Part shown: in pieces, positions 27,056-41,200 of the stretch | Numbering within the stretch: position 1 is the stretch's first letter | How the letters are laid out: each line of letters starts with the position of its first letter | Origin: Apostichopus japonicus | Lineage: Eukaryota > Echinodermata > Holothuroidea > Aspidochirotida > Stichopodidae | Direction of reading: 5' to 3' | Assembly: GCF_037975245.1 (NCBI RefSeq) | Contig: NC_092570.1 | Span: 7,875,001-7,939,000, forward strand | Length of the DNA stretch: 64,000 nucleotides | Made by a program: the position numbers and the translations under genes | Notes under the pieces: model-generated | Seen by the model: the letters and a program-made list of their open reading frames with translations, nothing else | Database searches by the model: none | Told to the model about the DNA's origin: nothing

Positions 27056-28724
27056 GGGAAGGGGAGTGTGTGAGGAGGGGGAGAGTGGATGGATGGTTGT
27101 TTGGGGAGATGTGTGGAGGGCATAGCAAAAGGATATTGGCATGGACTGGAACACAGAATTGATGTTTTGCTGACTCTGGCAATATTTTTGGCAATTAACC
27201 AGATACCCAGGAATAGAATTATAGAACTGCACTGTGTTATTCTGTTTCCCCCACCATCAACACGCTATCCCACCATCGACAATCCCCTCCCTCTCCCCGG
27301 ATCATTTTCTTTCTATCTCTTCCATTGCATCCTTTAAACAAAAACATCCTCCATGTCAGATGTCCACTTCTACCAGCAGTTTAGGTTTCATATCATCATA
27401 ATATTCAGGTTTATTTGGAATTAAGGAATTAATCTTTTTTTTAAATTTTATTTTTTTAAATTTGCTGAAAGTGCCTTATATATATACCCATTAATATATG
27501 GTATGTTATAACCATATTATAATATATATATTATAATATAGCCAGAGGTGAGTGATATATCTCATTTCTATAACCCTGACAATGGAACCCACAAATTTAG
27601 GGGAAAGCAGTGAGTGACCTAATACCTACCAATTATTAAACTTGTTTAAAACTACAATAGATTTCCATCATATTACTATTAGTATACCTTGGTTGCACAG
27701 TCCAGTGTCATGGTCCCTAATTGATAGGTTGCACTGGTAATTTGATAGCCTAGCACAGATGACTGGTTCTAGTCACCTTAAAGCAATACACATTCAGTGG
27801 GTCGTTAAATTTCATCCGTTCAAATATTTAGAGCTATTTTTGAAGTGTCCTTCCCTACTATTTTTCTGTACCAGTTTAGACAACAGTACAAGAACATAAA
27901 TTTATGTAAATGGTACCATCATATCTCCATAGCGATATATAAATGATGAATCATGACTTAAAAAACCCTATCTGTGTTTAGTACAATGCGGAGCGTGTAT
28001 AGTGTTCCTTTAAAAACAATACATCATTTTTAATAGTTTACTCTGGTAAAAGAGTACAGGTGGTTCCCATTGAATGGTTCAATTTGTACTGATTTTGTTT
28101 TACCCACTCTGTATTATACACTGTTAAGTAAACGGTTGGGTGTAATATAGCTTACTCACTGAAGCTTGAGGTTTCTTATTGAAGCCAATTCAGTTATAAC
28201 AGGCCACCATTTTTTGTGTGTTGCATGTGAAATGACTGCTTGTGTCGGAATGTCAATGTGTGGAAACTAAAAGTATCTAGCTGTCGACCATTGTTTCAAC
28301 AGTCAAATCTTTTGTTTTTAATGCAAGTTGAATTAGAGACAAAACGAAAAGGGCATAATACTTCCCTCATTGATCTTGTGAAAATTAAAACTTCAATGTG
28401 AATTTTGTTTTTATGCGATGTGGGTGGGTTGGTTGTGCTGCATTATTTAGTTGAGTGTACACTAATAAAACATGTTTTATATGGTGGAGATGTGAGTCCT
28501 AGGAAGGAAGGTTACAGAGTCGTTAGGAGTGAGATGTTTGTAAAGTTTTACCCACTGCGGATGTTCTGTTTTTGCTTTGCTTCAGCCACCGATTCTATAT
28601 TTGTTTGTTGGATCAGGAGGAGGCCAGATTTTTTTGGTCTCCAGTATTTGTGAAAAATTGTGAAGAAGGAACTGCTTGTGCTTTAATAAAAGTTTATTCT
28701 TTTAGCATGAGCTAAGAATAACAG
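27056..28724. other. Non-coding upstream of the short candidate first exon
   Basis: AT-rich with a small palindromic ATAT stretch (27480-27545). If the short exon is a true first exon, its promoter would lie in the right part of this interval. I see no clear TATA box or CpG cluster to place it. Confidence 0.45.
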
Positions 28725-28805
28725 TCCAGTATGAGTTCTGAACCAGCCAAGAAGTTAGATACCGTGGCAACACCTAGTGTTATCATTCCAACTATAATAT
28801 TCAGT
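28725..28805 (+). CDS. Short alternative first coding exon or cassette exon of the DOCK gene
   Basis: An ATG at 28731 (A at -3) opens 25 codons beginning [16 protein letters not shown] and ending TIIFS, directly followed by a good donor, gtaagtaag, at 28806. The end is phase 0, matching the phase-0 acceptor of the next exon at 30088, so the join reads [14 protein letters not shown]. An in-frame TAA at 28719-28721 supports initiation here if the transcript starts upstream. An AACAG acceptor at 28720-28724 would make 28725-28805 an in-frame 81-bp internal cassette joinable to the 16-kb exon. The peptide is not recognisably the RKFT..RL..PG..AELR segment that starts vertebrate DOCK9/10/11, so that segment is either diverged or absent. 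Confidence 0.6.
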
Positions 28806-29138
28806 GTAAGTAAGAATTACTAAGAAACACTGCAAAGAGCTCTCTGTGTTAAAAGTAACATACCAGCAAGAATTGAGCATCATTGACAAGCACTCGTAGA
28901 TATTTGTAACCAGTACAAGAGTAGATCCTTGACTTGTTTATCGTTCAACTTGGAGAGCGATACCTTCCATTCGTATCTGCTTGCTTTGTATGAAAAACAC
29001 AACTTATTGTCTTTATGCTGTTGGTTGCTAGGGAACCACTCATTGTTTAGAGGAAAATATGACTAACTATATATATATATATATATTTTTATATATATAT
29101 ATATACTGTATATATATATATACTGTATATATATATAT

Positions 29139-29179
<41 letters not shown>

Positions 29180-29193
29180 TGTATATATATACA

Positions 29194-29258
<65 letters not shown>

Positions 29259-32200
29259 GCAAGGTGTTACTGTATCAGTTGTTGTACATATTGTAGCCAT
29301 GGTACTGGCAACTCAAATAGCACTCCTTATAATAGCAACCCTGACTGTACTGTGTGTGTGGGTATGTGCAGGAGGCATTCAAAACTCCAAAACCTGACAT
29401 CTCTGTTTAAAGCATCAAGAAACATAACTACCCGTCTAGCATCTTAGGGCATCTTGCTGTCACAGAATCACTTCATTGTGTTTCTCCTTTATACACAATG
29501 CATTTCCTTTTTGTTTCTCCTGTTTTTTAAGTCGCGTTCATGTCGCTTATAACCTAGTTTCTTGACAAAGCTTGAATTTGGAGTAGGCCAAATCAAAAGT
29601 GTTCTTCCTAGTGTTATTTCCTGGTTAAGTACATTGGATAAAGGAAAGGATAAAGGAAAGGATAATTTGATACATGATAAGGATCAGCACATTATAAGCT
29701 GGATTTGTTCATTACTAACATTGTTGACAAAGACATTTATAATCAAGAAAATAAGTGTCTTGGCCTGTTGAAATTCATTGTAACACCAATTCTACTATTG
29801 TTCAAGTTAGACTGATCAATAGTCATGTACATTATGTCTTCCTGAACGCTGGCTGTGGAGTGACTGACATTGGGCGATGAACCCCCATAGGCTACATAAA
29901 TAATAATCCCTTCTTCAAAATGCATTGCTCAATTGGCTTCACTGTTTGCCCAGTTTTGTTGCCATGCTTGGCTGTCTTCATTACCATGGTTTCCGTCTTG
30001 TGGGTTGATGGACGAATTGATGACAACTTTCCACAATTCTGTAGTCTGCAATATCCCAACCTCCATTTTCTTTTCTATCTCTTTTAGGAGAAGTTAGCAC
30101 TGATCGAGCCAGTGGATTATGAGAATAACCTCGTAGCAAAGAAGACGCAGCTAAATGCAGATCCCATGCGATTGATGCTGTTGTTTCCTCATGATGATGT
30201 TTCGGTAAGTACAGTGTGAACTTCTCTGTACCCCTTTGACTCCCCCCCCCCCTCCACCTTCCACCACCCTTCACAAACCACACCCTCTACCATCCCTCTA
30301 TCTCTGTTCAATATCAGAGAAAGAGTTGTTGGCCTTTTCAAAATTGATGCTCTGGTTGAGAGATTAGTCTACTTGCTTGGAAAGTCAATCAACTCCTTGT
30401 AAGTCGAATCAAAATGGGGTTTGTCTTTCATCTTTTCGCTGATAGCTAAGTAGAAGAATATATCACGTTTTCAACAGAGATGAACGTCGAAAGTTTCCTC
30501 TTCTACCTTTACAATTCTTCTCTGGGAGAGCATGCACACAAACAAGGCCTTTACCCTATCAATTACTGGGCGGATACAGCAGGGTGCATGGAACATTATC
30601 GCAGTCGAGTCCCTGAACTCGTACAAAAACGTGTTGCCTTGGAGACATTATGTCTTAGCTTTAATGAACGCTGTGAATCGTGCAGCTCGCCTCGTAGTCT
30701 TCTGTTTCTTTCGTGTGCGGTACACGTCGTAAGGAACACGGTGGAGAGTTTGCATTTAATGGAAATTAGACTGGCTGTGTCCCGGAAGAAATTTGGCATA
30801 ATAATGAAAATGGAACATGAGTCATCGCTCAGGATCATACGAGAGAGCGAATTTGAGGCAGGAGTCTCTTGGAGGTGTACAGACTTTCTTGGAGGATGAA
30901 CGATAAAATTGAGAGGATTGTAGCCAGTGGGCAGCCAGAGGCTGGTTCATTAAAATTGTTTGGATAGAAAAGAAGGCTATTGTTGCGATTAGGTGAAAAT
31001 ACTATGCTGTTTTGGTCACGTGTCTAAAAATGACTCAGCTTATATACCAGGTGAAAGCATCTCAAAAAACAAAAAAAAGAGTCATCACATGTACCTCACG
31101 CTATGTGTCTTAATTTAAATCTGTCAGTTCATTAGTAATGACGATAATTAACTAAAGACAAAAGGAAACCTTTGTAAAGGTAAAATTGGTGTATTTCTGA
31201 GCTAGAAAATTTATGCTGATGATTGATATCGTGAGCAGCATGCATTGGGAGTAGATGGGCCATGACAATACTACAAACAGATCAAAGGGATTACGTCCGT
31301 CCGGAAAGATACATTTTGGGTCATAGAATTAAAAGTTATCATGCTCATGTATGAAAGAAGGCCTGCTCTTACAAAGTCATTTTTGTCCTACATACGTTGT
31401 AGTGTCACTCAAATTCCATCTGGTTTAGAAGTTTTCGTACAGTCCATAGCGTGGATGAAATCATCAAAAAACAAAAACAGTCATGGATAGAACATGGATT
31501 CTAGTATGAACACATGGTAATTGCATGAAGCATGAAAATGTCTTTTTAACAACATCATCTATGATAGGCACATTAGCATGTCATTATTGGAGTAACATAG
31601 GCTGTGGATCGAACATGGATTCTGGGATCAACACATGTATGGTCAATGGACAAGAGCATAGCAATTTCACCATAATGAAATAGTCAATGATAGACTACAC
31701 ATTTGGATGCTACTATGTAGCACTATAGAATCTGAGAAGGAAAACAAAAAAAAAAGTCTAAAAAATTCCAAGAAAGGCATGTTTGTATAGGATGACAGTA
31801 CAGTCACATGGTCTGTGGGAACCAACTCAAACATGTTGCTACTTTGTGGCATACATCATAGTAATGAGTGAAGAATGGGTTGTACAATCAATTTAAGGAG
31901 GGTTATTTTAGGAGTGTTAATTCATGTGTTAATTTTAGGAGTTAATTTTAATTTTTTTAAATAATTTTAAAAAAAAATTAAAATAAAGTAAGTGTTAATT
32001 TTAGGAGTGTTAATTTATCAGTGTTAGCTGAGTGGTTAATGCCGTTGCCTTTCAATCATAAGGTCCCGAGTTTGAGTCACTCCAAGATTAATGTATGTCG
32101 TCCAGTTACAGAGTTGTTGACAATTCATAGTCATGGACGTTACATATGAATCTAAGAGACTGACTTCAGTCAGCTTGCGGCTTTGATATGCCAATGATGG

Positions 32201-35200
32201 CTTCTTCGCGAGTTCCTGCTTGCAGGAGGATCTAAAATACATACATACAAATTAACTCCAATTGCATTGGGAACATAAAATGTATGTGGAACTCCGGGTG
32301 TGATGTAGCGGAAGATGCGATATTATGCATAGCTCTCACACGTCAACCTACGATGAGTTAACCTAAACCTTGACTCAGAACAGCGATGAGTCGATTTCTT
32401 TTCTCTTCTAAGATAAAATGGTAGACCATCTTCTGTTTCCCTCAATTAGTTTCCCTTCTTCTTGGTTTTGTCCCTCATCAAGTTTTGGGATGATGAAAGT
32501 TTGCAGTATTTATTAGAACCAGATCATGCCTGTAAAAAATCCCCTTAAGCTAAGATTTTATGATAAATTTATTAGAACCCGAGGCAGGATGTAGAATAAT
32601 GGATGAAAATCAAATCAGTCATTGGCATCACACTGCACTGCAGTATTAATTAGTCAAAGAATCCTGAAAGTCTAAAACAGCCTGTTTGGTTGAAATGAAT
32701 GCATGTTGGGTAAGGGATGCACATATATATATATATATACAGTATGTTGAATTTGCAGGTATTATCATTAACTCAGTATTGCATGGACTTTCAAGGAAAC
32801 CAACTTTAGCGAGGATCAGCCAATTATGACCTACAGCCTAAAGTAAAGGCCTGGTCACATATTTCATATTGGTGTTACCTAATACATTTCACTCATGTAC
32901 AAAACAGTACCAACTGCAATGTTTACCCGAGAGATTTATACTGTGTTTTCTCATCTGCCATATGAGAATTTTGATCCAGTATTTTTTTTTTGTCAAGCCC
33001 TCTGTGTACATACATACTTCCACAGTTAACTAGGTTAAATACTTATTATGTACGTGTTACACTGCATAAACACATGACAAGTACAGTAAATTAAGGGAGT
33101 TTTCAAACATGTGTTTTTTCAAGGCCAGACTTACAAGTGACAAGGAAATTATCTCTTCCTTCTTGAAATCTTTAAATAAATATCCATTTATTGGAAACTG
33201 TAGCTGATCTGCTTTCAGTTATAAATGTCGCAAATTTTACCGTCTACGAGAGTCTTGCAAACTTTTCCTTTCATAACGTATCTAAATAGAACATATTATA
33301 TGTAGCCGTCGTCAACACAGAGAATTGGAGCGGAAAATTGCTCACTGCAATTATGGACATTGTTTAGCATTCTTGTCAGTGAAATATAGAAAAAAGATGG
33401 GCTTTCAGTATCGAGTGGCTCATGATGCAACCGATGTATTATTGTTAGCCCTTCAACATGGACAGATGCAACAAAATAGCTAAGATGTAGCATGTTTTGG
33501 AATCTGCCATTTTGGAGACGGCACATTCTATCAACATTCTGTGACCAAGACTAAAAACTGCAACTGGTAGAAAAATCGCTGAACCTCCCGAATCAGCCGA
33601 TCTACTCTACATTTATTTAAAATTCTCTTTGCAAGTAATTTATTTTCACTTTAACTTCTGATAAAATATTGAAAGCATCGATATAAATCCCATGATCTAA
33701 CCATATGAGAAACTGCCACACAACTTTTGCAATTGATTTTCAATTACAACTACACCGAGGTTTTTTCCGTCCTATCTAATTACACAGTCAAGTTTGAGTT
33801 TGTTATCGTCACACGTCATAACACATGTATACACCCTTCTATACAGTCTTATCTTTCCTCCTTGTCGTTTTCATTAACTATACTGACGTCAAAGTGAAGA
33901 TTTTGCTAGAAGTATTTTCTAGACCAGCAAGTCTCTTGAAATTGTAGCTCTCTGCCAAAGATTGGTATTCATTACGAAAAGAATGGTTCGACGTCATAGG
34001 AGACGAAAGAGAACCTCGTACCGGAAGAGCAAAATATTTAAGCGTAATGTGCAGTGCAGGAACATTACCATGCTACCATGCTTGGTGTGCTGTATATTGC
34101 ATTCATATTAACACTATATGATGACAAAATTGCCTCTTTCCCGTACGAGTTTCTCGGTAACCGAGAAAATGCATCATTTCTTTGGGCAACGGGGAGAAGA
34201 GGAAGGATGCGTTGGGTGGGAGAGGCAGAGAAAGGTCAAGATGCACTTTACGAGTGTGTGAGTAAAATGGAAACAGACGAAACTGTATTTAATCAATGTC
34301 AGATCTCTAGATATGCAGGCTGTGAGCAGACCGCACCTGGTCTGATAAACAACAGTGCTAGAGGCAAAGGAAAAAATTGAAACTTGACCCATGTGCTAAT
34401 TGGAATGCTAAATATCTGTTAAAGAATAAGTAAATAAAAAAAATCTAAAAAAAATGTGACAGCAGTGTATTAAACTTGATTGCCTTGGCATTAAAAGTGA
34501 ACTTACAGCTTTGTCAGTGAAGGTGTTCTAATACTGTCACAGCTTATGAGAGGATAGGTAAATTTATTTTAATGGCAAAGGTTGTTATCAAATAATGTTC
34601 AAAAAGCATTTAATTAAGAGTATTTTTTTGTACAATTGCGAACTGTGGGGCACAACGAAGGATCTTGATCGCAAAATTGACACTTTTCAAAGTAGACTAC
34701 TTCGAAATATTCTCAATATTAGATGGACCAATAATAATTGGTTATCAAATGATGAGCTCTACAACGAAACCAACCAAACACCTTGGTCATTGATAGTCGC
34801 ACATAGAAGATTGAGATTTTTCGGTCATGTAGCAAGACTTCAAGAGGACGCTCCAGCAAAGGTTGCTTTAAGAGAAGCACTGAGACATACTGCTAAACCA
34901 GTTGGAAGGCCCGTGACTACATTACTTGGAAAAATAAAATCGCAATTCAAGGACATTAATATTAACAATTTCGAAGAAGCAATAAACCTTGCGCAAGATC
35001 GTGATACGTGGCGGAGGTTAATCACTGAGCATGTCGGATAGACGAGACTCAACTTACTACTTACTACTAAGGCATTTAATTTATATGAGCACTATGAACC
35101 TATTGTGATGCCTTCCGCAAATTTGTCCGGGACATCTTTCTTGCAAATTGATAGGAAAGTGTTACTGTGAAGTACACGAAAGTATGACATTAATACAATG

Positions 35201-38200
35201 TGACTTTTATAACGGTAAAATTCAGCCCCCTTAAGAACTTTCTCAGTTGCATACAAAATAGTAAAAACAATATGAAACTGAAAAATATGAAAATATGAAG
35301 CCTTGAAAGAGACATTTCTGTCTGGTAGTGTGAATTATCACAATTAAATATCAAAGCAGCTGTCACATACTGTATTATTGATTCCAAATTTTGGTCTTAT
35401 TTTTTTCCCCCCCATTTTTTTTTCTTTTTCTTTTTTTGATCTGTTATAATATTAGCAGACATGAAATGTCTGTCATTATCAAGTTAAAAATCAATGAAAA
35501 CGATATTTTTCTCAACCAAAAGGGAGGTCGGAGGGTATGTGGGGGTTAGTGAGAGACTGGAGGGCAAACTACTGGTAACAGGGAGAAAAGTTTGAACATT
35601 TCTCTTTCAACTATAGATATTAACAGAACAATAGGAATGCAAAGGAGAAACTACTAAGTACTAATAAATTTTAAAACAACATTTCAATTTAGTCTTCACA
35701 AAGGGGTATTTTTTCATGTCACAGTAGGGTTACAAGTTAGGGAGTTGAGGGCAAACTACCCGGTAAACGAGGAATTAATGAGGTAGTAACCTTAACGGAA
35801 CATTAGTATAAATGCACATGGGAAGCTACGTACAAATTGAACATATTTCAAAATCTGTTTTCACAATGTATCATTGTTCCAGGTGTCTAAAACTAATGAA
35901 ACAAAAAGTTCTTCAAGGTTCTTTGGCAAAGCGGTCAAAGGTGAGGGAGGACGTTCCACATAACTGGAAAGCCCGAACACGACGTATATCACAGTTTTTC
36001 TATCTAAAATATTAATTAGTCTCAATCCATAGACAAAAGAGATGCAAGGGATGCATTGCAGAGATTTAGAAATTCCCCTCTTTACTTTAGCGCAAGGATT
36101 AAATAAAAAAATCATTGTTATAAATTGTTAAATCTGTTTGTCATTTTATTTTTTCCTTTTGAGCCCCATTTTTGGTTTCGATGATAATCGTAACCTTTGC
36201 ATTCATGATGTGTATGTATGTGTGTGTGAGTGCATTTGTGACGCCCAGCTTGTAAACAGGATATCTCAAGAAGGGAAGGTCGGACCAATTTCATATTTGG
36301 TACCACATTGAGTACAAGAAGCCTATTGTTTTTGGTGGAGGTTAAAGGTCATTTGCAGTTCACTTAGTAAAGTGTATTTCCTGGTTGTTCGTTCTTCTTT
36401 CTATGCTCTGATTTAAATGAAAAAGAGAAAAGAAGAAAGCATTCAAATACAGTCCTAGACAAAACTATAATCCAGGAAGAGGAATTTTCCATTCATTTCC
36501 CTTGTGATGTGAAATCAATCTGAAGTTTTCAAAAATGTTACATAATGATAAAAAGAAAAGAAAAAAGGAGACGAAGGCAGCAATAACACTATTATATCAG
36601 CAGTTCAGATATGGATGTTATTATGATTGACACAGATCATGTTGGATGTATGACTCAGATAAGTTCTAAATAGAACTGAGATGATTAAGACACTAAAGGC
36701 TACGCATTGCAAATTAGCTTAGAACCTTCGGTCTCGTTGACATTAAGATTAGCACTGTGCTATAACTTACACTTCACGTTCGTCAGTCCGTCTGTTCAAG
36801 TTTGACAGTTTTTAGCGCATTTTGGATTTTATAACAATTTCGAAAACCATGTCAGATGGGAAAAACCATGCATTTCTTCCATACTACAGTATGTGAAAAT
36901 CCATCCTTTGGCAGGTCAGGGATTGTACCCATGACCTTCCAGATGCTCGGTTTCATTGCCTCTAATGCCAGGTGGCATTCCCCCCCCCCCGCCCAACTGT
37001 GCCCAATGACAAGTTACCTCACAGGTACCCATTTAACCCCTGGGTGGAGAGAGGCAATTGAGATAAAGCATCTTGCCCAAGGACACAACGTAGTGAACTA
37101 GGCAGGAGTCGAACCAGCAATCCTTGGATCACGAGTCAGACGCCTTAGCCAATCGTCCACCATACTCTCTGTAAAGTCTTTGTCCATTCCTACCCTACCA
37201 ATACAGTAACAGCACGCCTGACTGTACTGTTTTACAGTATCCTCCCTGTGTGGTTTACACATGACATAAACAGTGCCAAACAATCCATTATAAATAGACG
37301 ATGCCTGTTCTGTATAATTAACTTCCGCTCTCAATATTTGCGAGCTGGTTTTATTCGTAAGTCAAACTCTCTCCGATGAGAGCATCGATCATAAACTAAT
37401 ATAAACGAAGCAAAGCGGAGAAGTTACCGACTCTAGGTGCACTTAATGAAAAAGTCCCCTTATCGGTCAGAGCACTTGGAACAAATTCATAATTAAGTGT
37501 CATTAAGCTTTTTTGAAATAAAACAAAACAGAAATTAGTTTTTAGTGCAGTATGCCAGCAGTCTACTGGGCTTGGAAACTTAGTCGACGATTAATGCGGC
37601 CGTAACGAAGCATGTCAATACTCTCCATCTAGAGATCACTCTCTCGATTTTAAATCCTCCAAAAGTGTTTTCCCAACGATATAACGCGGTATTTTAACAA
37701 AAGTCTTTTGACTTGGGTCAAGTATTTGGGACAAGTGTTGACCATATATCATTTTACAAAAAGTTAATGCATTTTTGTGAAAGTCAGCTTGCAATTGAAT
37801 TTATGGCTGAAAATCTATCACATGTTGATTAAAGGACATTGGGAGAGTGTGTCATCGTCGCGGTGATAAAATTACGAGAGGTTGATTCAGAGCTCTGTCT
37901 AAGATGTCAAAAACAGACTGTGACTCAGCGCTGACATAATTATTTAACTCCTTCTCGGTTGGTTTACCACGGCAACAAGAATAATATGCAAGTTACACAG
38001 CAATAAACTTGATGTATCAATATTAAAGTGAGCTGCTCATGTATGAATTTCGGTGTAACTGTCAATTCTGTTGATTTTCAGAACACAACAACTGGTTTGC
38101 GACTGTTCATATTTTTATTACTTTGATAAAGCCGCCGCCCGCTTGGCAAAGGGCGGTTGAGATTGACAAATGTTTTGAGATGGTACAAAAACAAAAACAA

Positions 38201-41200
38201 AACATAACAAGGTCACTCGGTTATTGGGAAAGTCAATCATGATTTTTTTGCATGATGAATTAAAAGGTAAATAAATGGGGAGGGGGGGGGATGAAACTAA
38301 GGAATATCACCCATCTCATGTTACTTTTTAATTCATCCCTCCTCTGCATAAACAGTTTGTATGCATCGTCCAACCTATCCACATGAATGGTTCTATGAAT
38401 CTTCAATAAAATGTACAAATTTTGTAAACCGATGGGGGTTATGTTCTTAGTTTAATGTTTTCCCTCCATCAAACAACAGGTTGTCCAATGCGCCCATCTA
38501 TGTCCTTTCCTACCCTCTCCCTGTGCAACCCCCCCCCCCTTTTACCTTTCTTGCTGTCAGCCAATATTTTGTGGCAATGTGACAAATGTGGTTCAAAGGT
38601 GTGAATATATTCATGAACTTTTATACAAACTGTTCAATGTGTATGTATTACTTATGGTGGGTCAATCATCATGAGGCTATGTTTGACTTCAATAATTTCA
38701 TTTATGTTCTTTCACAATTTGTGACATAGAAGTCAAATTGGACTTTTTCTGTTTATAGCAATATTTGTTACTCAAAAATGTTACTCATGTTCAGAATTTT
38801 TTTTTGGTAAAGCACAAATATGAGAACCAACTTTTTTTGTCTTTTCTCATTTCTGTAGGCTTCAACGATACCTAGACAACTCCGAACAGTGCGAACGACA
38901 GTGCCGGAGGGGGCCCTCAAAGAAGCAGAGTATCTCTTGGTTAAAGAGGTAAGTTAGGGCCGGGGAAATACATGAAAGTTTGGTCGGGGCTTGTACTAAA
39001 AAAACCAGCATTTTTAATATCTTTAGGATTTTGTATGCTGTAATCTCATTGTAAAGAAACTCCTTGTGGAAATTGTTTATTTTCTGTGTTTGAAATGCAG
39101 AATCATTTGGCTTTGTAGTAAATACTGCTTTAAAGCATTTTAATATATGCGTCAGACATTTGTTTGAGAACAAACTTACTTACCTAAAGTAAGGAACTTG
39201 AATATTTCCAAGTGTCTGTAGTTGTTGTTGTTGGAAATTTATAGCAATGTTTATCATGGTACAAAAAGTACAAAAGTACCTCTCCAACAAGTAGTAAAAC
39301 GTGTAAAAGCGTCTACTGTATAACTTGAAAATCGTTGAAACTGTTACCTGCTGATGTTTTTGACAAAATATTTCCACAAACTATTCAAATTTATGTTAAC
39401 AGTGTCCATGCATATATGTGAGGGAAACTTATTCAGTGTATCGATGTATACTAGCTAGGATGGAGAATCATAACATTGTTTTATGTTATTGACAGACACA
39501 ATTGTAATCAAATTTCCTATGAGTCCATCTGCATCGGCTACTATAACTCTAACATCTGTTGTGACCAAGAGGTTTCTGGACACATGCTGTTACAGTTTAC
39601 GACCCTCATTCTGACAAAGTACAGTCTTAACCCTCTTCTGCGCTTTACTGAAGTAGATGATTAATGCCCCCCCCCCCCGTCAAAACTAGCGCCCAAATCC
39701 CTCAGAGAATGGTCGACAACCGTTTGAGAACTCTACTCGGAAAGGTTTGATCGAAACGAGAATCTTCACGCAAGGATGTTGAGCGGCTCGGTTGTAACGA
39801 GGCTAAAGCAAAAAAGAGATAATTGATATACTCTGTCTTTCGCTAGCTGTTTGCAACATATTCCTGATTAGTAATGAACCCTAGAGGCATCTGGGGAGGA
39901 AGGGATTAATTGTAAACCTGTTATCACACCCAGGCCACCTTTGTGTTGGATCCTTCCGTTAATGTAATGTGCATGGAGCTTCCACACATAACACGAAGCC
40001 AGTCTGACGAGAACTTTAAACTGCAGTAACTAGACGTATCATGTGGAAATGGGAGTAGCAAAGATGGAAATAAAGATTAGATCAGAGAAGATGATTGGGG
40101 GGGGGGGGGGTTGATGATAATATTATATGCTGCTCTGTGGAGGGGGGGGGTGGTAGACTTGAAATTTAAATCTTGACAGCAGGAATCAAAAGTGGAATTT
40201 TCATTGGTAATGAGTACAGCTATGACTACTAGGCTCTAATCATAAGCAAGGTTGCCCCCAGTATTCATTATGTGAGGTTTCGGCCTCTGTTTTTTTTCCC
40301 GCTACCACCTTGCGAAAAAACTACCAACATCGCTGCCGCCTCACTGTTTCAGAGTAGGAATAAACAATGCAATGATTGCGATATTCCAACTTTTTGAACC
40401 CATGCCATCATCTGACATGAAAAAATTGGCTGTGAACAACTAAATTATAGCAACCAATAAATGTTTTCTGCCTATTTAAAATAGCATTTTTATTCTAATT
40501 TATTGTTAGGATGATTGACATTAGGATGTTTAACAAAATTTCCTGGGTGACCATGGCCCCAGATTCTCCCCACCCCCTCCCCCCCAGGTATGATCACACC
40601 CTGATATAGCCACACACTGAGAAACAGCTTTCACAATGGTACCTCTTCTCTAGAGCCAATCCACCAGTCATTGTTTGTCATGCAGAAAAGAATGAACAAA
40701 CAGTTAGTGTTGCAATTTCAAAGAGCATTTAAAAACACAAATAAATACCAAGAATTAGCCCTACTTATAATATCCGGTTCGGTGGCCAAGTGGTCTAAGG
40801 CGTCTGAATGAGATCTGATATGCAATTGCATGCGTAGGTTAATCCCGCCCGAACTACCTTCTTGCACTTGTTTGCACACAGTAACTTACACAGTAAGTGT
40901 ATTGTATGATTGTAAAGCTATGTCAACAACAACAAAAAACTGAATGGAGGATCCAGTTATGAAGTTCATCCAAGCATCTGACACAGATTCCTTTGGCTGT
41001 TTTGCAAGGAATCAAGTAACACAAAAATTCAAGTTTTCATAATCATATAGCCACAAACTGAGAAACTGCTTTCACATGTAAATATTCACAATTGCACCAA
41101 AATATCTAGTACTTCTTGTCTAGAGCCAATCCACCAGTCATTGTTTGTCATGCAGAAAAGAATGAACAAACAGTTAGTGTTGCAATTTCAAAGAGCATTC

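Larger units (their letters stand above)
30205..38858 (+). other. DOCK intron 1 (between conserved exons 1 and 2), 8.65 kb
   Basis: It contains the SINE at 32.0 kb, the LINE tail at 34.6 kb, a repeat fragment at 36.2 kb and the minus-strand SINE at 36.9-37.2 kb. AT-rich ttaattttaggag repeats lie at 31900-32018. The 139-codon open frame at 30480-30899 is not splice-compatible and is not called. Confidence 0.8.

Noticed and set aside
26301-27232. Several overlapping open frames on both strands (107-156 codons) with CSQGSMFPGFDVPRV-type repeats
   Set aside because: They are products of a 15-bp repeat whose period is a multiple of three. All frames read similarly and no start, splice or codon-bias evidence supports any of them.
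29059-29447. Tyr/Ile repeat frames
   Set aside because: Translation of the (TA)n microsatellite.
30480-30899. 139-codon plus-strand open frame in DOCK intron 1
   Set aside because: The acceptor before it would put it out of phase with the flanking phase-0 exons. No family motif is seen, and the neighbouring exons already join as in other zizimins.
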